A stretch of DNA of 64,000 bases from the NCBI RefSeq assembly GCF_000772045.1, contig NZ_CP009754.1:4774001-4838000 (forward strand), in the 5' to 3' direction. A program made the position numbers and the translations under genes. This DNA is from Streptomyces sp. CCM_MD2014 (GTDB lineage: Bacteria > Actinomycetota > Actinomycetes > Streptomycetales > Streptomycetaceae). The notes beneath the pieces were generated by a model. That model ran no database searches. It worked only from the letters and a program-made list of their open reading frames with translations, and was not told the DNA's origin. This document shows positions 16,550 through 24,957 of this stretch, piece by piece; the first letter of the stretch is position 1, and each line of letters starts with the position of its first letter.

Positions 16550-17021
16550 GCCGGAAGCGTAGCCCGCGCGGGGGTCGTCAGAACCGCGAAGGTGATCGTC
16601 ACCAGCGGCGTCGCGACGCACAGCACGGTGGGACGGGCCGCCGACGGTGGCACCGTCCAGCCGTGCGCCGCCGGTGCCGGGCCCGGTGCCGACGGGACGG
16701 GCCTCGGCGGGCGGCTCATCCCGCGCGCTCCTTGCGCCGGTTGCGGGCGCAGGACGTTCGCGTCCGACACCGCGCCGTGGTCGAACGCGCGCGGGCGGTC
16801 TCCCGCCGGCCGGCGGGAGAGGCGCGGGCGGCGCAGCCGGGGACGGGCAGGGGCGGCCGGTCCAGTTCGCCGGGGGCCCGGGACGTGGCGAGCGTGCGCT
16901 CGTTCGCGGCGCGCAGACTCGCCCCGAGGCGCTCGCGGTCGGTCGCGGGGCGCGGCGCGGCCGGCTCCGCCTCCCCCTCCCGCCCGCCCCCGAGGGACCG
17001 GAGCATCACGCGCGACCCGCG
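16550..17021. other. Gene-poor, possibly decaying region
   Basis: About 470 bp without a convincing intact gene. On the minus strand, just upstream of the DsrE start, one frame contains a single membrane-like stretch (PTVLCVATPLVTITFAVLT). Another minus-strand frame has RERLGASLRAANERTLATSR, which vaguely recalls DUF202 proteins. The two are in different frames. They may be remnants of a lost small membrane-protein gene; support is weak. Confidence 0.35.
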
Positions 17022-17402
17022 GTGACCCCGGTACCGGTGCTGCGCACATCACTGCGCGACGTGGAGGCGTGGCGGGAGCAGCCGGCCCGCTTGGCCGAGA
17101 CGGCCGAGCGCCCGGACATCACTCTCCAGGTGCTGCCTTGCAGGGCGGGCCCGCACGGTCTGATGAACACCGCGGTGAAGTTCCTGCGGCTGCCGAACGG
17201 CCGCGTCGTCGCCTGTACGGAGAACGCGACCTGCGCGGCGAGCGGCGGCGAGTGCGTCGAGGTCGTCGCCCCCGACCTCCCCTCCCTCGTCCCCGTCCGC
17301 GGCAGCGAGGATCCGTCCCGCGGCGCGCTCCTGTTCACGGCGCCCGCGTGGGCCGCCTTCGTGGGCGGAGTCCGACGGGAAGCGGGCGAAGGGGCCGCGT
17401 AA
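17022..17402 (+). pseudogene. DUF5753-DUF397 remnant (XRE/DUF397 regulatory pair)
   Basis: The frame has a partial DUF5753 segment (RLAETAERPDITLQVLPC..AGPHGLMN) that runs directly into a DUF397-like segment (GGECVEVVAPDLP..VPVRGSEDPSRGALLFTAPAWAAFV). Normally these are two adjacent genes: an XRE regulator with C-terminal DUF5753 and a short DUF397 protein. The helix-turn-helix and most of DUF5753 are missing, so this is best read as a deletion-fusion remnant. A GTG at 17022 keeps a 126-residue frame open, so a fusion product cannot be excluded. Confidence 0.55.
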
Positions 17403-17448
17403 GCTGGGGGCGGCCCTGTCGTATGCCCCCCGCTCAAGGAGCACCCCG

Positions 17449-17547
17449 TGGAGATCTTCTTCGAAGCCCTGCTGGTCCTGGTCTGCGTCGGCGTTCTCGC
17501 CTTCGCCGGTCTGACCGTGAAGAAGCTGTACCAGGGCCAGCGCTGAT
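17449..17547 (+). CDS. 32-aa single-span membrane protein
   Basis: GTG start preceded by AAGGAG at correct spacing. The product MEIFFEALLVLVCVGVLAFA continues to a basic end (KKLYQGQR). It is one membrane helix with a cytoplasmic basic tail, ending 27 nt before the nitrobindin-like gene, so the two probably share a transcript. Function unknown; the strong ribosome site argues that it is real. Confidence 0.75.
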
Positions 17548-17574
17548 CACCGACGCCAGGAAGTAAGTCCGATC

Positions 17575-18150
17575 ATGATCGAGATCCCGTCCGACCTGCA
17601 CAAGGACCTCGTCCCCCTCGCCTTCCTCCTCGGGAACTGGGCGGGCGCGGGCGTGCACGACTTCCCCGGCGCCGAGAAGTGCAACTTCGGCCAGGAGGTC
17701 TCCTTCACCCACGACGGCCGGGACTTCCTGGAGTACCAGTCGCACACCTGGGTGCTGGACAACGACGGCAACAAGGTCCGCCCCCTGGAGTCCGAGCACG
17801 GCTTCTGGCGCATCGACGCCCACCGCAAGGTAGAGGTCACGATGACCCGCGACGACGGCGTCATCGAGATCTGGTACGGCGAGATGGCCGACAAGAAGCC
17901 CCAGATCGACCTGGTCACGGACGCCGTGGCGCGCACCGCGGCCTCCCAGCCCTACACCGGCGGCAAGCGGCTGTACGGCTACGTCAAGAGCGACCTGATG
18001 TGGGTCGGCGAGAAGCAGACCCCCGAGGTCGAGCTGCGCCCCTACATGTCGGCGCACCTGAAGAAGGTCGTCACCCCGGAGGACGTCGAGCGCTGGGCCA
18101 AGGCCCTGCCGGACGACATGCCGGACGACGGGATCGCTTTCTTCAAGTAG
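17575..18150 (+). CDS. Nitrobindin-like heme-binding beta-barrel protein (FABP-like, DUF1794)
   Basis: 191 aa. The N-terminal LGNWAGAGVH matches the nitrobindin GxWxGxG signature, and a conserved His in the C-terminal YMSAHLKKV is the usual heme ligand position. Beta-rich pattern throughout (FLEYQSHTWVL; GFWRIDAHRKVEVTM). Family members bind heme and handle NO or peroxynitrite. The Nur gene starts 15 nt downstream on the same strand. Confidence 0.88.
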   Translation: MIEIPSDLHKDLVPLAFLLGNWAGAGVHDFPGAEKCNFGQEVSFTHDGRDFLEYQSHTWVLDNDGNKVRPLESEHGFWRIDAHRKVEVTMTRDDGVIEIWYGEMADKKPQIDLVTDAVARTAASQPYTGGKRLYGYVKSDLMWVGEKQTPEVELRPYMSAHLKKVVTPEDVERWAKALPDDMPDDGIAFFK

Positions 18151-18165
18151 TCCTAGACTCGTGGT

Positions 18166-18603
18166 GTGGTGAGCACCGACTGGAAGAGCGACCTCAGACA
18201 GCGTGGCTACCGGCTGACCCCGCAGCGGCAGCTGGTGCTCGAAGCCGTGGACACCCTGGAGCACGCGACCCCGGACGACATCCTCGGCCAGGTGCGCAAG
18301 ACCGCCTCCGGGGTCAACATCTCCACCGTGTACCGCACGCTGGAGCTGCTGGAGGAGCTGGGCCTGGTCAGCCACGCCCACCTCGGGCACGGCGCTCCCA
18401 CCTACCACCTGGCCGACCGGCACCACCACATCCACCTGGTCTGCCGGGACTGCACCCACGTGATCGAGGCCGACCTGTCGGTGGCCGCCGACTTCACCGC
18501 CAAGCTGCGCGAGCAGTTCGGCTTCGACACGGACATGAAGCACTTCGCGATCTTCGGCCGGTGCGAGAGCTGCTCCCTGAAGGGTTCAACTACCGACTCG
18601 TAA
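18166..18603 (+). CDS. nur: Nickel uptake regulator Nur (Fur family)
   Basis: 145 aa Fur-family repressor. N-terminal winged helix (RGYRLTPQRQLVLEAV; NISTVYRTLELLEELGLVSH), then the dimerisation/metal domain with HLADRHHHIHLVC giving the His-rich nickel site, the C-terminal His in MKHFAIFG and a CxxC pair (GRCESCSLKG). The sequence matches what I recall of the S. coelicolor nickel regulator, which represses nickel transport and sodF in the presence of Ni. The start GTG 18166 is followed by a second GTG at 18169; either is possible. Confidence 0.93.
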   Translation: MVSTDWKSDLRQRGYRLTPQRQLVLEAVDTLEHATPDDILGQVRKTASGVNISTVYRTLELLEELGLVSHAHLGHGAPTYHLADRHHHIHLVCRDCTHVIEADLSVAADFTAKLREQFGFDTDMKHFAIFGRCESCSLKGSTTDS

Positions 18604-18611
18604 GCGAGTCG

Positions 18612-18617
18612 TAGGCT
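18612..18617 (+). promoter_or_regulatory. -10 box for leaderless ygfZ-like gene
   Basis: TAGGCT lies 6 nt before the ATG at 18624, consistent with a leaderless transcript. Just upstream, CGACTCG and CGAGTCG flank the nur stop codon (18594-18610), forming a small hairpin between nur and this promoter. Confidence 0.5.
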
Positions 18618-18623
18618 GGGCGT

Positions 18624-19589
18624 ATGAAGAGCCCTCTGCTGTCCCTGCCCGGCGCCGTTCCCGCCGAGGGCGTGGACGAAGGCGTCGCCGCCCACTACGG
18701 CGACCTGTTCCGCGAGCAGCGTGCCCTCGCCGACGGCACCGGCTTCGTCGACCTCTCCCACCGCGGTGTCGTCACCGTCACGGGCGAGGACCGGCTGAGC
18801 TGGCTGCACCTGCTGCTCACCCAGCACGTCAGCGACCTGCCGCCCGGCCGGGCCACCGAGGCGCTGATCCTCTCGGCGAACGGCCACATCGAGCACGCCC
18901 TGTACCTCGTCGACGACGGCACCACCGTCTGGGCCCACGTCGAGCCCGGCACCCAGGAGGCGCTGATCGCCTACCTGGAGTCGATGAAGTTCTTCTACCG
19001 GGTCGAGGTCGCCGACCGCACCGCCGACACCGCCGTCGTGCACCTGCCGGCCGGTTCGATCGCCCAGGCCCCCGCCTCCGCCGCCGTCCGCGAGACGCCG
19101 TACGGCCGTGACCTGTTCCTGCCGAGGGAGGAGCTGGAGGCGTTCGCCGCCCAGGCGGGGCCCGCGGCCGGCATCCTCGCCCACGAGGCGCTGCGCGTCG
19201 AGCAGCACCGCCCGCGCCTCGGCTTCGAGACCGACCACCGGACCATCCCGCACGAGCTGGGCTGGATCGGCACCGCCGTGCACCTCCAGAAGGGCTGCTA
19301 CCGCGGCCAGGAGACCGTCGCCCGGGTGCAGAACCTCGGCAAGCCGCCGCGCCGGCTGGTCTTCCTGCACCTGGACGGCAGCGAGGTCCACCTGCCGCCG
19401 AACGGGGCGGAGATCCGCCTCGCCGACGACGGGCCCGACGGCCGGAAGATCGGCTTCGTCACCACGTCCGTGCGCCACCACGAGCTGGGCCCGGTCGCCC
19501 TCGCCCTGGTGAAGCGGAACGTGCCGGTGGACGCCCGGCTGACGGCCGAGGACACGGCGGCCGCGCAGGAGACCGTCGTCGAGCCCTGA
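18624..19589 (+). CDS. ygfZ: YgfZ/GcvT-domain folate-binding protein
   Basis: 321 aa. It has the signature KGCYRGQETVARV (YgfZ motif with the functional Cys), the GcvT-like tetrahydrofolate-binding architecture, and no glycine-cleavage partner genes nearby. Family members support iron-sulfur cluster assembly or repair with folate. N-terminus begins MKSPLLSLPGAVPAEGVDEG. The gene follows nur with its own leaderless promoter and converges with dtd. Confidence 0.9.
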   Translation: MKSPLLSLPGAVPAEGVDEGVAAHYGDLFREQRALADGTGFVDLSHRGVVTVTGEDRLSWLHLLLTQHVSDLPPGRATEALILSANGHIEHALYLVDDGTTVWAHVEPGTQEALIAYLESMKFFYRVEVADRTADTAVVHLPAGSIAQAPASAAVRETPYGRDLFLPREELEAFAAQAGPAAGILAHEALRVEQHRPRLGFETDHRTIPHELGWIGTAVHLQKGCYRGQETVARVQNLGKPPRRLVFLHLDGSEVHLPPNGAEIRLADDGPDGRKIGFVTTSVRHHELGPVALALVKRNVPVDARLTAEDTAAAQETVVEP

Positions 19590-19599
19590 GGGGCGGGGC

Positions 19600-20025
19600 T
19601 CAGACCTCCACGAGAACCGTGAACGGGCCGTCGTTCGTCAGGGAGACCCGCATCTGCGCGCCGAAGCGGCCCGTCGCCACCGTCGCGCCCAGCGCGCGCA
19701 GCCGCGCGACGACCTCGTCGACCAGCGGTTCGGCGACGTCGCCGGGCGCGGCGGCGTTCCAGGTGGGCCGGCGGCCCTTGCGGGCGTCGCCGTACAGGGT
19801 GAACTGGCTGATGACCAGGAGCGGGGCGTCCACATCGCTGCACGACTTCTCGTCGTGCAGGATCCGCACCGACCAGAGCTTGCGGGCCAGCTGCGCCGCC
19901 TTCTCCTTGGTGTCCTCGTGGGTGACCCCGACCAGGACGCACAGGCCCTCGCCGTCGATCGCGCCCACGGTCTCGCCGTCCACGACGACGCTCGCGCCGT
20001 CCACCCTCTGCACCACTGCACGCAT
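19600..20025 (-). CDS. dtd: D-aminoacyl-tRNA deacylase
   Basis: 141 aa, the normal length. MRAVVQRVDGASV at the start, catalytic/structural SQFTLYGD and the C-terminal NDGPFTVLVEV (NxGPxT motif) are diagnostic. The enzyme hydrolyses D-aminoacyl-tRNA and Gly-tRNA-Ala mischarges. ATG 20025 gives the canonical N-terminus. Confidence 0.95.
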   Translation of the reverse strand: MRAVVQRVDGASVVVDGETVGAIDGEGLCVLVGVTHEDTKEKAAQLARKLWSVRILHDEKSCSDVDAPLLVISQFTLYGDARKGRRPTWNAAAPGDVAEPLVDEVVARLRALGATVATGRFGAQMRVSLTNDGPFTVLVEV

Positions 20026-20073
20026 CCCGCAATGATGCCGTGCGCCCCCCGGGTGTGGACGGGCGGGCCCGTA

Positions 20074-20100
20074 GGGGGTTTTTTTCACTCCCTAACCCCC
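20074..20100. other. Stem-loop with T-run in the dtd-rsiG divergent gap
   Basis: GGGGGTT (20074-20080) and AACCCCC (20094-20100) flank a T-rich loop. No gene ends here on the plus strand within 480 nt, so it is not an ordinary terminator. It lies 49 nt upstream of dtd and 104 nt upstream of rsiG and may be a promoter-region element. Confidence 0.35.
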
Positions 20101-20203
20101 CATCTGGGGCCGATCGGGGCCTATCGGGGGCACTCGGTCACATAGTGGCCGCGCGGGGTGGCACGATGCTCCCAGACGCCGGGCGAGGGGACGGTTGAGG
20201 CAC

Positions 20204-20869
20204 ATGAGCACACCGAGTACAGGGCGGTCGTTCGGGACTGCATCGTTGACATGTCCGGGCGGGGCCGGTGGTTCCGGGGGGCCGGGCGGACCGGCCGGTC
20301 TGGAGACGCCCAGGGCGCCCGTGCAGCGCACGGACAGTCCGGAGCTGCCGAAGGACCCCCCGGAGCGTGACCTGACCGCGCTGAGCCTGCCGGAGCTGCG
20401 CACGCTGCGCCGGGACGCCCAGCGCGAGGAGGCCGACCTCAGCTACGTACGGCGGCTGCTGCAGGGGCGTATCGACATCCTGCGCGCGGAGCTGGCGGAG
20501 CGCGGATCGACGAAGTCGTCGGCCGTGGTCACCACCGCGGCGACCGGGTCCGTGGTCGAGCGGCTCTCGGAGATCCTGGCCGACGCACCGGCCCGGCAGC
20601 GTTCCTCCGCCCGCCACGTGACGCTGGCCACTCCGCGCAGCGAGGAGTGCCGGCGGCTGGCCGCGGAGATGCTCGGCGAGGTGGAGCTGTCCGACCTGAC
20701 GGCCCGCACCGACGGGGAGCTGGCCGCCGGGATGGGGCGGCTCGTGCGCTACGAGCAGCAGGTTTCCGGGAACCGGCAACGGCTCCAGCGCACGGCGGAC
20801 GGCTGCAGCGCGGAGATCGCACGCCGGTACCGTGAAGGGGAAGCACACGTCGACGACCTGCTGGTGTGA
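20204..20869 (+). CDS. rsiG: RsiG, c-di-GMP-dependent anti-sigma factor for WhiG
   Basis: 221 aa, largely helical, acting as antiparallel coiled coil. The c-di-GMP signature E(X)3S(X)2R(X)3Q(X)3D is present twice, once in each helix: EADLSYVRRLLQGRID and EQQVSGNRQRLQRTAD. In streptomycetes RsiG loaded with c-di-GMP sequesters the sporulation sigma factor WhiG, so low c-di-GMP triggers spore formation. The N-terminal 55 residues are disordered and Gly/Pro-rich. ATG 20204 with upstream GAGGGG is chosen. The neighbouring dev locus also concerns development, but no shared operon is seen. Confidence 0.92.
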   Translation: MSTPSTGRSFGTASLTCPGGAGGSGGPGGPAGLETPRAPVQRTDSPELPKDPPERDLTALSLPELRTLRRDAQREEADLSYVRRLLQGRIDILRAELAERGSTKSSAVVTTAATGSVVERLSEILADAPARQRSSARHVTLATPRSEECRRLAAEMLGEVELSDLTARTDGELAAGMGRLVRYEQQVSGNRQRLQRTADGCSAEIARRYREGEAHVDDLLV

Positions 20870-20958
20870 CACGGGGGGCGGCCATCCGCACCGCCTCCGG
20901 GGCCCGGTGATCCCGGGCCGTCGCAGTGGGGGGTCGCCCGTTCGGAAGGCCACCGCCG

Positions 20959-22020
20959 ATGCCCGCGCCCCAGCCGCAGCAGTCCCAGCCGTCGCAGTCC
21001 TCGTACGAGGGCCAGTCGTCGCCCGCTGACCAGTCGTCGCCGACGGACCGGTCCGCGCCCACGTCCGCGCTCTCGCCCGTCGTGCCGCCCGTCCTCGCCG
21101 AGGTCGTCCGGTCCGGCTTCGTCGAGGGACGGCACCGGGGCAGCCTGGTGGTCCTGGGCGCCGACGGGGCCGTGGAGCTGGCCCTGGGGGAGGTGACGGC
21201 GCCGGTCTTCCCGCGGTCCTCCAACAAGCCGATGCAGGCGGCCGGCGTCCTGCGGGCCGGCCTCGACCTCGCGGGGGAGCGGCTGGCGCTGGCCGCCGCG
21301 AGCCACTCCGGAGAACCGTTCCACCGCGACCTGGTCCGCAAGATGCTGGACGAGTACGGCCTGGACCCGGCGCTGCTCCAGTGCCCGCCCGACCTGCCGC
21401 TCGACGCCGAGGAGCGGGACACGTACCTGGCGTCGGGCGCGGTGCCCGACCGCGTCACCATGAACTGCTCCGGCAAGCACACCGCGATGCTGGCGGTCTG
21501 CGCGCAGCGGGGCTGGCCGCTGGAGACCTACCTCGACCCGGAGCACCCGCTCCAGCGGACCATCCACAGGGTTGTGGAGGACGCGGCGGGCGAGCCGGTG
21601 GCGTCCGTCGGCACGGACGGGTGCGGGGCGCCGCTGATGGCGATCAGCCTGGTCGGCCTGGCCCGCGCCTTCCGGTCCTTCGTCGCAGCCGAGCCCGGGT
21701 CGGCCGAGCGCCGGGTCGCCGACGCGATGCGCGCCCACCCGGAGTACGTCGCCGGCAGCCGCCGTGCCGACACCTGGCTGATGCGCGAGGTGCCCGGCAC
21801 GCTCTCCAAGATGGGCGCCGAGGCCGTCCAGGCGGTGGCCCTGCCGGACGGCCGCGCCCTCGCCTTCAAGGTCGAGGACGGTGCCACCCGGGCGCTCGGC
21901 CCGGTCCTGGCCCGCGCCCTGACGCTGCTCGGGGTGGAAGGTCCGGTCGTCGACCGCATCGGCCGCGCACCGCTGCTGGGCGGCGGCCGCGAGGTGGGAG
22001 AGATCCGGGCGGCGTTCTGA
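20959..22020 (+). CDS. Asparaginase II family protein
   Basis: 353 aa. After a Gln/Ser-rich N-terminus of about 35 residues the Rhizobium-type asparaginase II pattern follows: SGFVEGRHRGSLVVLGADG, FPRSSNKPMQA, ASHSGEP, NCSGKHTAML and GTDGCGAPLMAI. This family is unrelated to the E. coli asparaginases and hydrolyses L-Asn to L-Asp plus ammonia. Start ATG 20959 is favoured; the first in-frame start at 20926 would add 11 residues. Confidence 0.88.
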   Translation: MPAPQPQQSQPSQSSYEGQSSPADQSSPTDRSAPTSALSPVVPPVLAEVVRSGFVEGRHRGSLVVLGADGAVELALGEVTAPVFPRSSNKPMQAAGVLRAGLDLAGERLALAAASHSGEPFHRDLVRKMLDEYGLDPALLQCPPDLPLDAEERDTYLASGAVPDRVTMNCSGKHTAMLAVCAQRGWPLETYLDPEHPLQRTIHRVVEDAAGEPVASVGTDGCGAPLMAISLVGLARAFRSFVAAEPGSAERRVADAMRAHPEYVAGSRRADTWLMREVPGTLSKMGAEAVQAVALPDGRALAFKVEDGATRALGPVLARALTLLGVEGPVVDRIGRAPLLGGGREVGEIRAAF

Positions 22021-22073
22021 GGCCCCGCTTAATCCCCGCGACGGGGGCGGGCACGGCGTTCTACGGTGAGCGC

Positions 22074-23330
22074 ATGAGCCGCCGCACCGAGATCGACGTA
22101 CGCCCCGTCACCGACGACGAGTTCCCCGACTGGAACCGGGCCCTGAACACCGGGTTCCTGCAGCCGCCCCTCGTGGCCGCGGAACAGGTGGAGGCCCGGC
22201 GCCGGCAGTTCGTGCCCGGCCGGTCGCTCGGCGCCTTCGACGGCGACCGGTGCGTGGCGACCTACCGCTCCTTCGACCAGGAGCTGACGGCCGTCGGAGG
22301 CCGCCCGGTCCGGGCCGACGCGATCTCCAACGTCACCGTGACCGCGACCCACCGCCGCCGCGGACTGCTCACCCGGATGATGGCGCAGGACCTGGCCGCG
22401 GCGAAGGAGCGCGGGGACGTCGTCGCGACGCTGATCGCGGCGGAGTACCCGATCTACGGCCGGTACGGCTTCGGCCCCGCCACCACCATGACCGAGTGGA
22501 CGGTCGACGTGCCCCGCGCGGGTCTGGACCGCCGCTGGGCGGCCCCGGAGGACGGCGGCCGGATCGACCTCGTGGACGGCGAGGACGTCCGCAAGCTGGG
22601 CCCCGAGCTGCACGAGCGGCTGCGCCGGGCCCAGCCGGGCGCGGTCAGCCGCACCGAGCTGTGGTGGCAGTCCCGGACCGGCGTGGTGAACATGAACGGC
22701 ACGCCGTGGACCGAGCCCTACTACGCCATGTACCGCTCGGCGGACGGCGAGGTCGAGGGCCTGGCCTCGTACCGGACCGACGACCACTGGGGCGACGCCA
22801 AGCAGCCGCTGAACACGGCGACCGTCGAGTGGCTGATCGGCGTGGCCCCGGCCGCCGAGCGCGCGCTGTGGCACTACCTGTGCTCGATCGACTGGGTCCA
22901 GACGGTGAAGAGCGGCTGGCGTTCCCCCGACGACCTGCTCCCGCTCCTCCTGCCGGACCCGCGGGCGGCCCGCATCACCACGCAGGCCGACTGGCTGTGG
23001 GTGCGGATCCTGGACGTCGCGGCGGCGCTGGAGGCGCGGACGTACGACGGGCGGGGAGCGGTGGTGCTCGAGGTGGCGGACCGCGGTGGGCTCACCGGCG
23101 GGCGGTGGCGGCTGGAGGCGGGGCCGGACGGGGCGTCCTGCGTGCCGACCACCGAGAGCGCCCATGTCGTGCTCGACGTCGGCGACTTGGCGGCGCTCTG
23201 GCTCGGCGACGAGTCGGCCGTACGGCTGGCCGCGCTCGGCCGGGTGCGGGAAGAACGAGCGGGCGCCGCCCGTGTGGTCGACGCCCTGCTGCGTACGTCC
23301 GGACGGCCTTGGTGCCCGGACATGTTCTGA
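22074..23330 (+). CDS. Eis-like GNAT-family N-acetyltransferase
   Basis: 418 aa with the three-part Eis layout: N-terminal GNAT domain with acetyl-CoA loop VTATHRRRGLLTRMM, a central second GNAT-like domain (about 170-300) and a C-terminal sterol-carrier-like domain ending ...LRTSGRPWCPDMF, where the terminal Phe carboxylate is the catalytic base in Eis proteins. GRYGFGPAT is conserved. A TACGGT -10 box is 6 nt before the ATG, suggesting a leaderless mRNA. Substrates of Streptomyces Eis-like enzymes are mostly unknown (aminoglycosides and amines in others). Confidence 0.88.
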   Translation: MSRRTEIDVRPVTDDEFPDWNRALNTGFLQPPLVAAEQVEARRRQFVPGRSLGAFDGDRCVATYRSFDQELTAVGGRPVRADAISNVTVTATHRRRGLLTRMMAQDLAAAKERGDVVATLIAAEYPIYGRYGFGPATTMTEWTVDVPRAGLDRRWAAPEDGGRIDLVDGEDVRKLGPELHERLRRAQPGAVSRTELWWQSRTGVVNMNGTPWTEPYYAMYRSADGEVEGLASYRTDDHWGDAKQPLNTATVEWLIGVAPAAERALWHYLCSIDWVQTVKSGWRSPDDLLPLLLPDPRAARITTQADWLWVRILDVAAALEARTYDGRGAVVLEVADRGGLTGGRWRLEAGPDGASCVPTTESAHVVLDVGDLAALWLGDESAVRLAALGRVREERAGAARVVDALLRTSGRPWCPDMF

Positions 23331-23508
23331 GGTGACCCCCTTCCGCCGGTGACGGTGGACGTGTGCGCATCCGTAGCGCGTGCACGTGGATGCGCACCTC
23401 CCGCGCGCTTCCACGTGCTCTTCAGTTGTGGTTGTTGTGCGTGGTGCCCGCCGCCGGCCGGGCTCCCGGCTCCCCTCCGGAAGGGGGCCCGGCCGGCGGT
23501 GCGTCGGT

Positions 23509-23694
23509 TCAGCCGGACTGGGCGAGCAGCATGACGAGGATCACCGCGCCCACACCGCTGATCATGGTGTTCTTCGCCTTGATGCCGACGGACAGCGCGA
23601 CGAACGCGATGAGGCCCATCGGTCCGTATTTCCACTGCACGAGCTGCTCGAACCCGATGGCCAGAGCCGCGACGACGATGGCGATGAGCGGCAT
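23509..23694 (-). CDS. 61-aa membrane protein of the dev unit (left copy)
   Basis: Two hydrophobic stretches (about 2-15 and 26-58) around the invariant core FEQLVQWKYG and SVGIKAK. It is a paralogue of the 62-aa protein at 24610-24798. It is divergent from the broken devE-like gene; start ATG 23694 is 58 nt from the shared palindromic operator. Function unknown. Confidence 0.85.
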   Translation of the reverse strand: MPLIAIVVAALAIGFEQLVQWKYGPMGLIAFVALSVGIKAKNTMISGVGAVILVMLLAQSG

Positions 23695-23751
23695 GGTGGA
23701 CCCCCTGTCACCGTGGTGGCCAACCCCCGTGAGGCTCGACCACGTTGCTCA

Positions 23752-23766
23752 AGTTGGCTGCCAACT
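23752..23766. promoter_or_regulatory. DevA-type operator, left copy
   Basis: AGTTGGCTGCCAACT is a palindrome with 7-nt arms around one central base (extended to 17 bp with the flanking A and T). The same sequence type, AGTTGGTAACCAACT, occurs at 24856-24870 with identical distances to both flanking start codons. It is the likely binding site of the GntR regulator DevA and its paralogue. Confidence 0.75.
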
Positions 23767-23853
23767 TCTCTTTAGTTATCTCCGCTTGGAGGCGACTCAT
23801 AACCACCTTTCGGTGAACTGCCCAAAGATGGCGAGAAGTTGTGGTGTTTGGTC

Positions 23854-24610
23854 GTGGAGCCGGAACGCACCGTCGCCGACGGGCGGAAGAGACCGCAGCG
23901 GCCCCAGACGACACATCGGGAGGTGGCCGACGAGCTGCGCGCCCGGATCAGGTCCGGGCGGCTGCCGCCGGGCCGGCGGCAGTCCGCGCAGGCCGAGTTG
24001 GCCGCGGAGTTCGGCGTGGAGCGCGGCACCGTCCGCCAGGCCCTGCGCATCCTGCGGTCGGAACATCTGCTCACCGATGTGCCCAAGGGGAGCCCCGGGA
24101 CCGTCGCGCCCGCTCCGTACGGCCCCCGGGGCGGCCCCGGGGCGGCGCCGATGCCCGCCACCGCCGCCCTCGCGCCGCGGATCGCGTCGGTCTTCGCCGC
24201 CGACCACGTCGAGTTCGACGCGCTGTGCCTGACCTCGGTTCTCCCTCACCCTCCCCCTCGGGGAGGCGCTGAGGCGGGTCCACGCCGGGCGAGCGAAACC
24301 GGCCAAGGTCCACGTCCGGGTCCTGCTGCCGGGCGGTGACGTCGGTCTCGCCCTCCCGGTGGCGGCGGCGGGCGGCGCGGTGCACGAACGATGGCTGGCG
24401 ATGTGCAACGTCCAGGGCCGGGTGCTCGGGCACAACCTGCTGAGCCCGCGTGCCACGCACGGCATCGACGTGCGGACTCGACCCTGTTCGCCCTCGAGCA
24501 GGGCACCGACCGGCGCGACGGCGTGTTCGTGGAGCAGTCCCGGCTGCCGTTCGACGCGCTGTGGGAGACGATCGGCCCCGAGCTCCGGCTCACGGGCCGA
24601 CCGTCCCGCT
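23854..24610 (+). pseudogene. devE: devE-like GntR regulator, disrupted
   Basis: Paralogue of devA. Frame 1 encodes the GntR helix-turn-helix (ELAAEFGVERGTVRQALRIL) and runs to about 24240 (..DHVEFDALCLTSV). Homology then continues in frame 2 (LTLPLGEALRRVHAGRAKPA to NLLSPRATHGIDVR, up to about 24474), and finally in frame 1 again (STLFALEQGTDRRDGVFVEQ to FDALWETIGPELRL). So there is a frameshift near 24240, and near 24475 a deletion of about 49 codons relative to DevA with a second frame change. Only the DNA-binding domain could be translated intact, with a 29-residue tail after the shift. GTG 23854 lies in the same TTTGGTCGTG context as devA. Confidence 0.85.
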
Positions 24611-24798
24611 CACAGCGCGGGCCCCGCGACCAGGAGGGCCAGCAGCACCGCGCCGGCCGAGCTGACGGAGGGGCTCTTGGCCTTGATGCCCACGGTGAGC
24701 AGGAGCAGGCCGACGATGCCGGTGGCGCCGTACTTCCACTGGACGAGCTGCTCGAAGGTGATGACGAAGACGGCGGAGACCAGGGCGAGGACGGGCAT
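24610..24798 (-). CDS. 62-aa membrane protein of the dev unit (right copy)
   Basis: Paralogue of the 61-aa protein at 23509-23694, sharing the core FEQLVQWKYG and TVGIKAK; the rest is hydrophobic. The start is 58 nt from the second operator, exactly as in the left copy. Its 3' end meets the tail of the devE remnant. Possibly a small membrane protein controlled by DevA; function unknown. Confidence 0.85.
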   Translation of the reverse strand: MPVLALVSAVFVITFEQLVQWKYGATGIVGLLLLTVGIKAKSPSVSSAGAVLLALLVAGPAL

Positions 24799-24855
24799 GG
24801 ATCGTTTCCCCCCTTTCGGGACGTGCGGGAGGCCGAACTTCCGCCAACCGCGCGA

Positions 24856-24870
24856 AGTTGGTAACCAACT
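24856..24870. promoter_or_regulatory. DevA-type operator, right copy
   Basis: AGTTGGTAACCAACT, 58 nt upstream of the minus-strand membrane-protein start and 88 nt from the devA GTG at 24958. It is the counterpart of the palindrome at 23752-23766. DevA autoregulation at such a site is plausible because the devA gene product is reported to repress its own transcription; the exact site assignment here is inference. Confidence 0.75.
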
Positions 24871-24957
24871 CTACCTAGGTTGTCCCCACTTGGTTGCTAT
24901 CTATAAACAAGTTTCAAACAACTCCCTGTAGGTAGGTCGAAGTTGTAACGTTTGGTC

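Noticed and set aside
20074..20100. Intrinsic terminator with T-run
   Set aside because: No plus-strand gene ends nearby and it is upstream, not downstream, of dtd.
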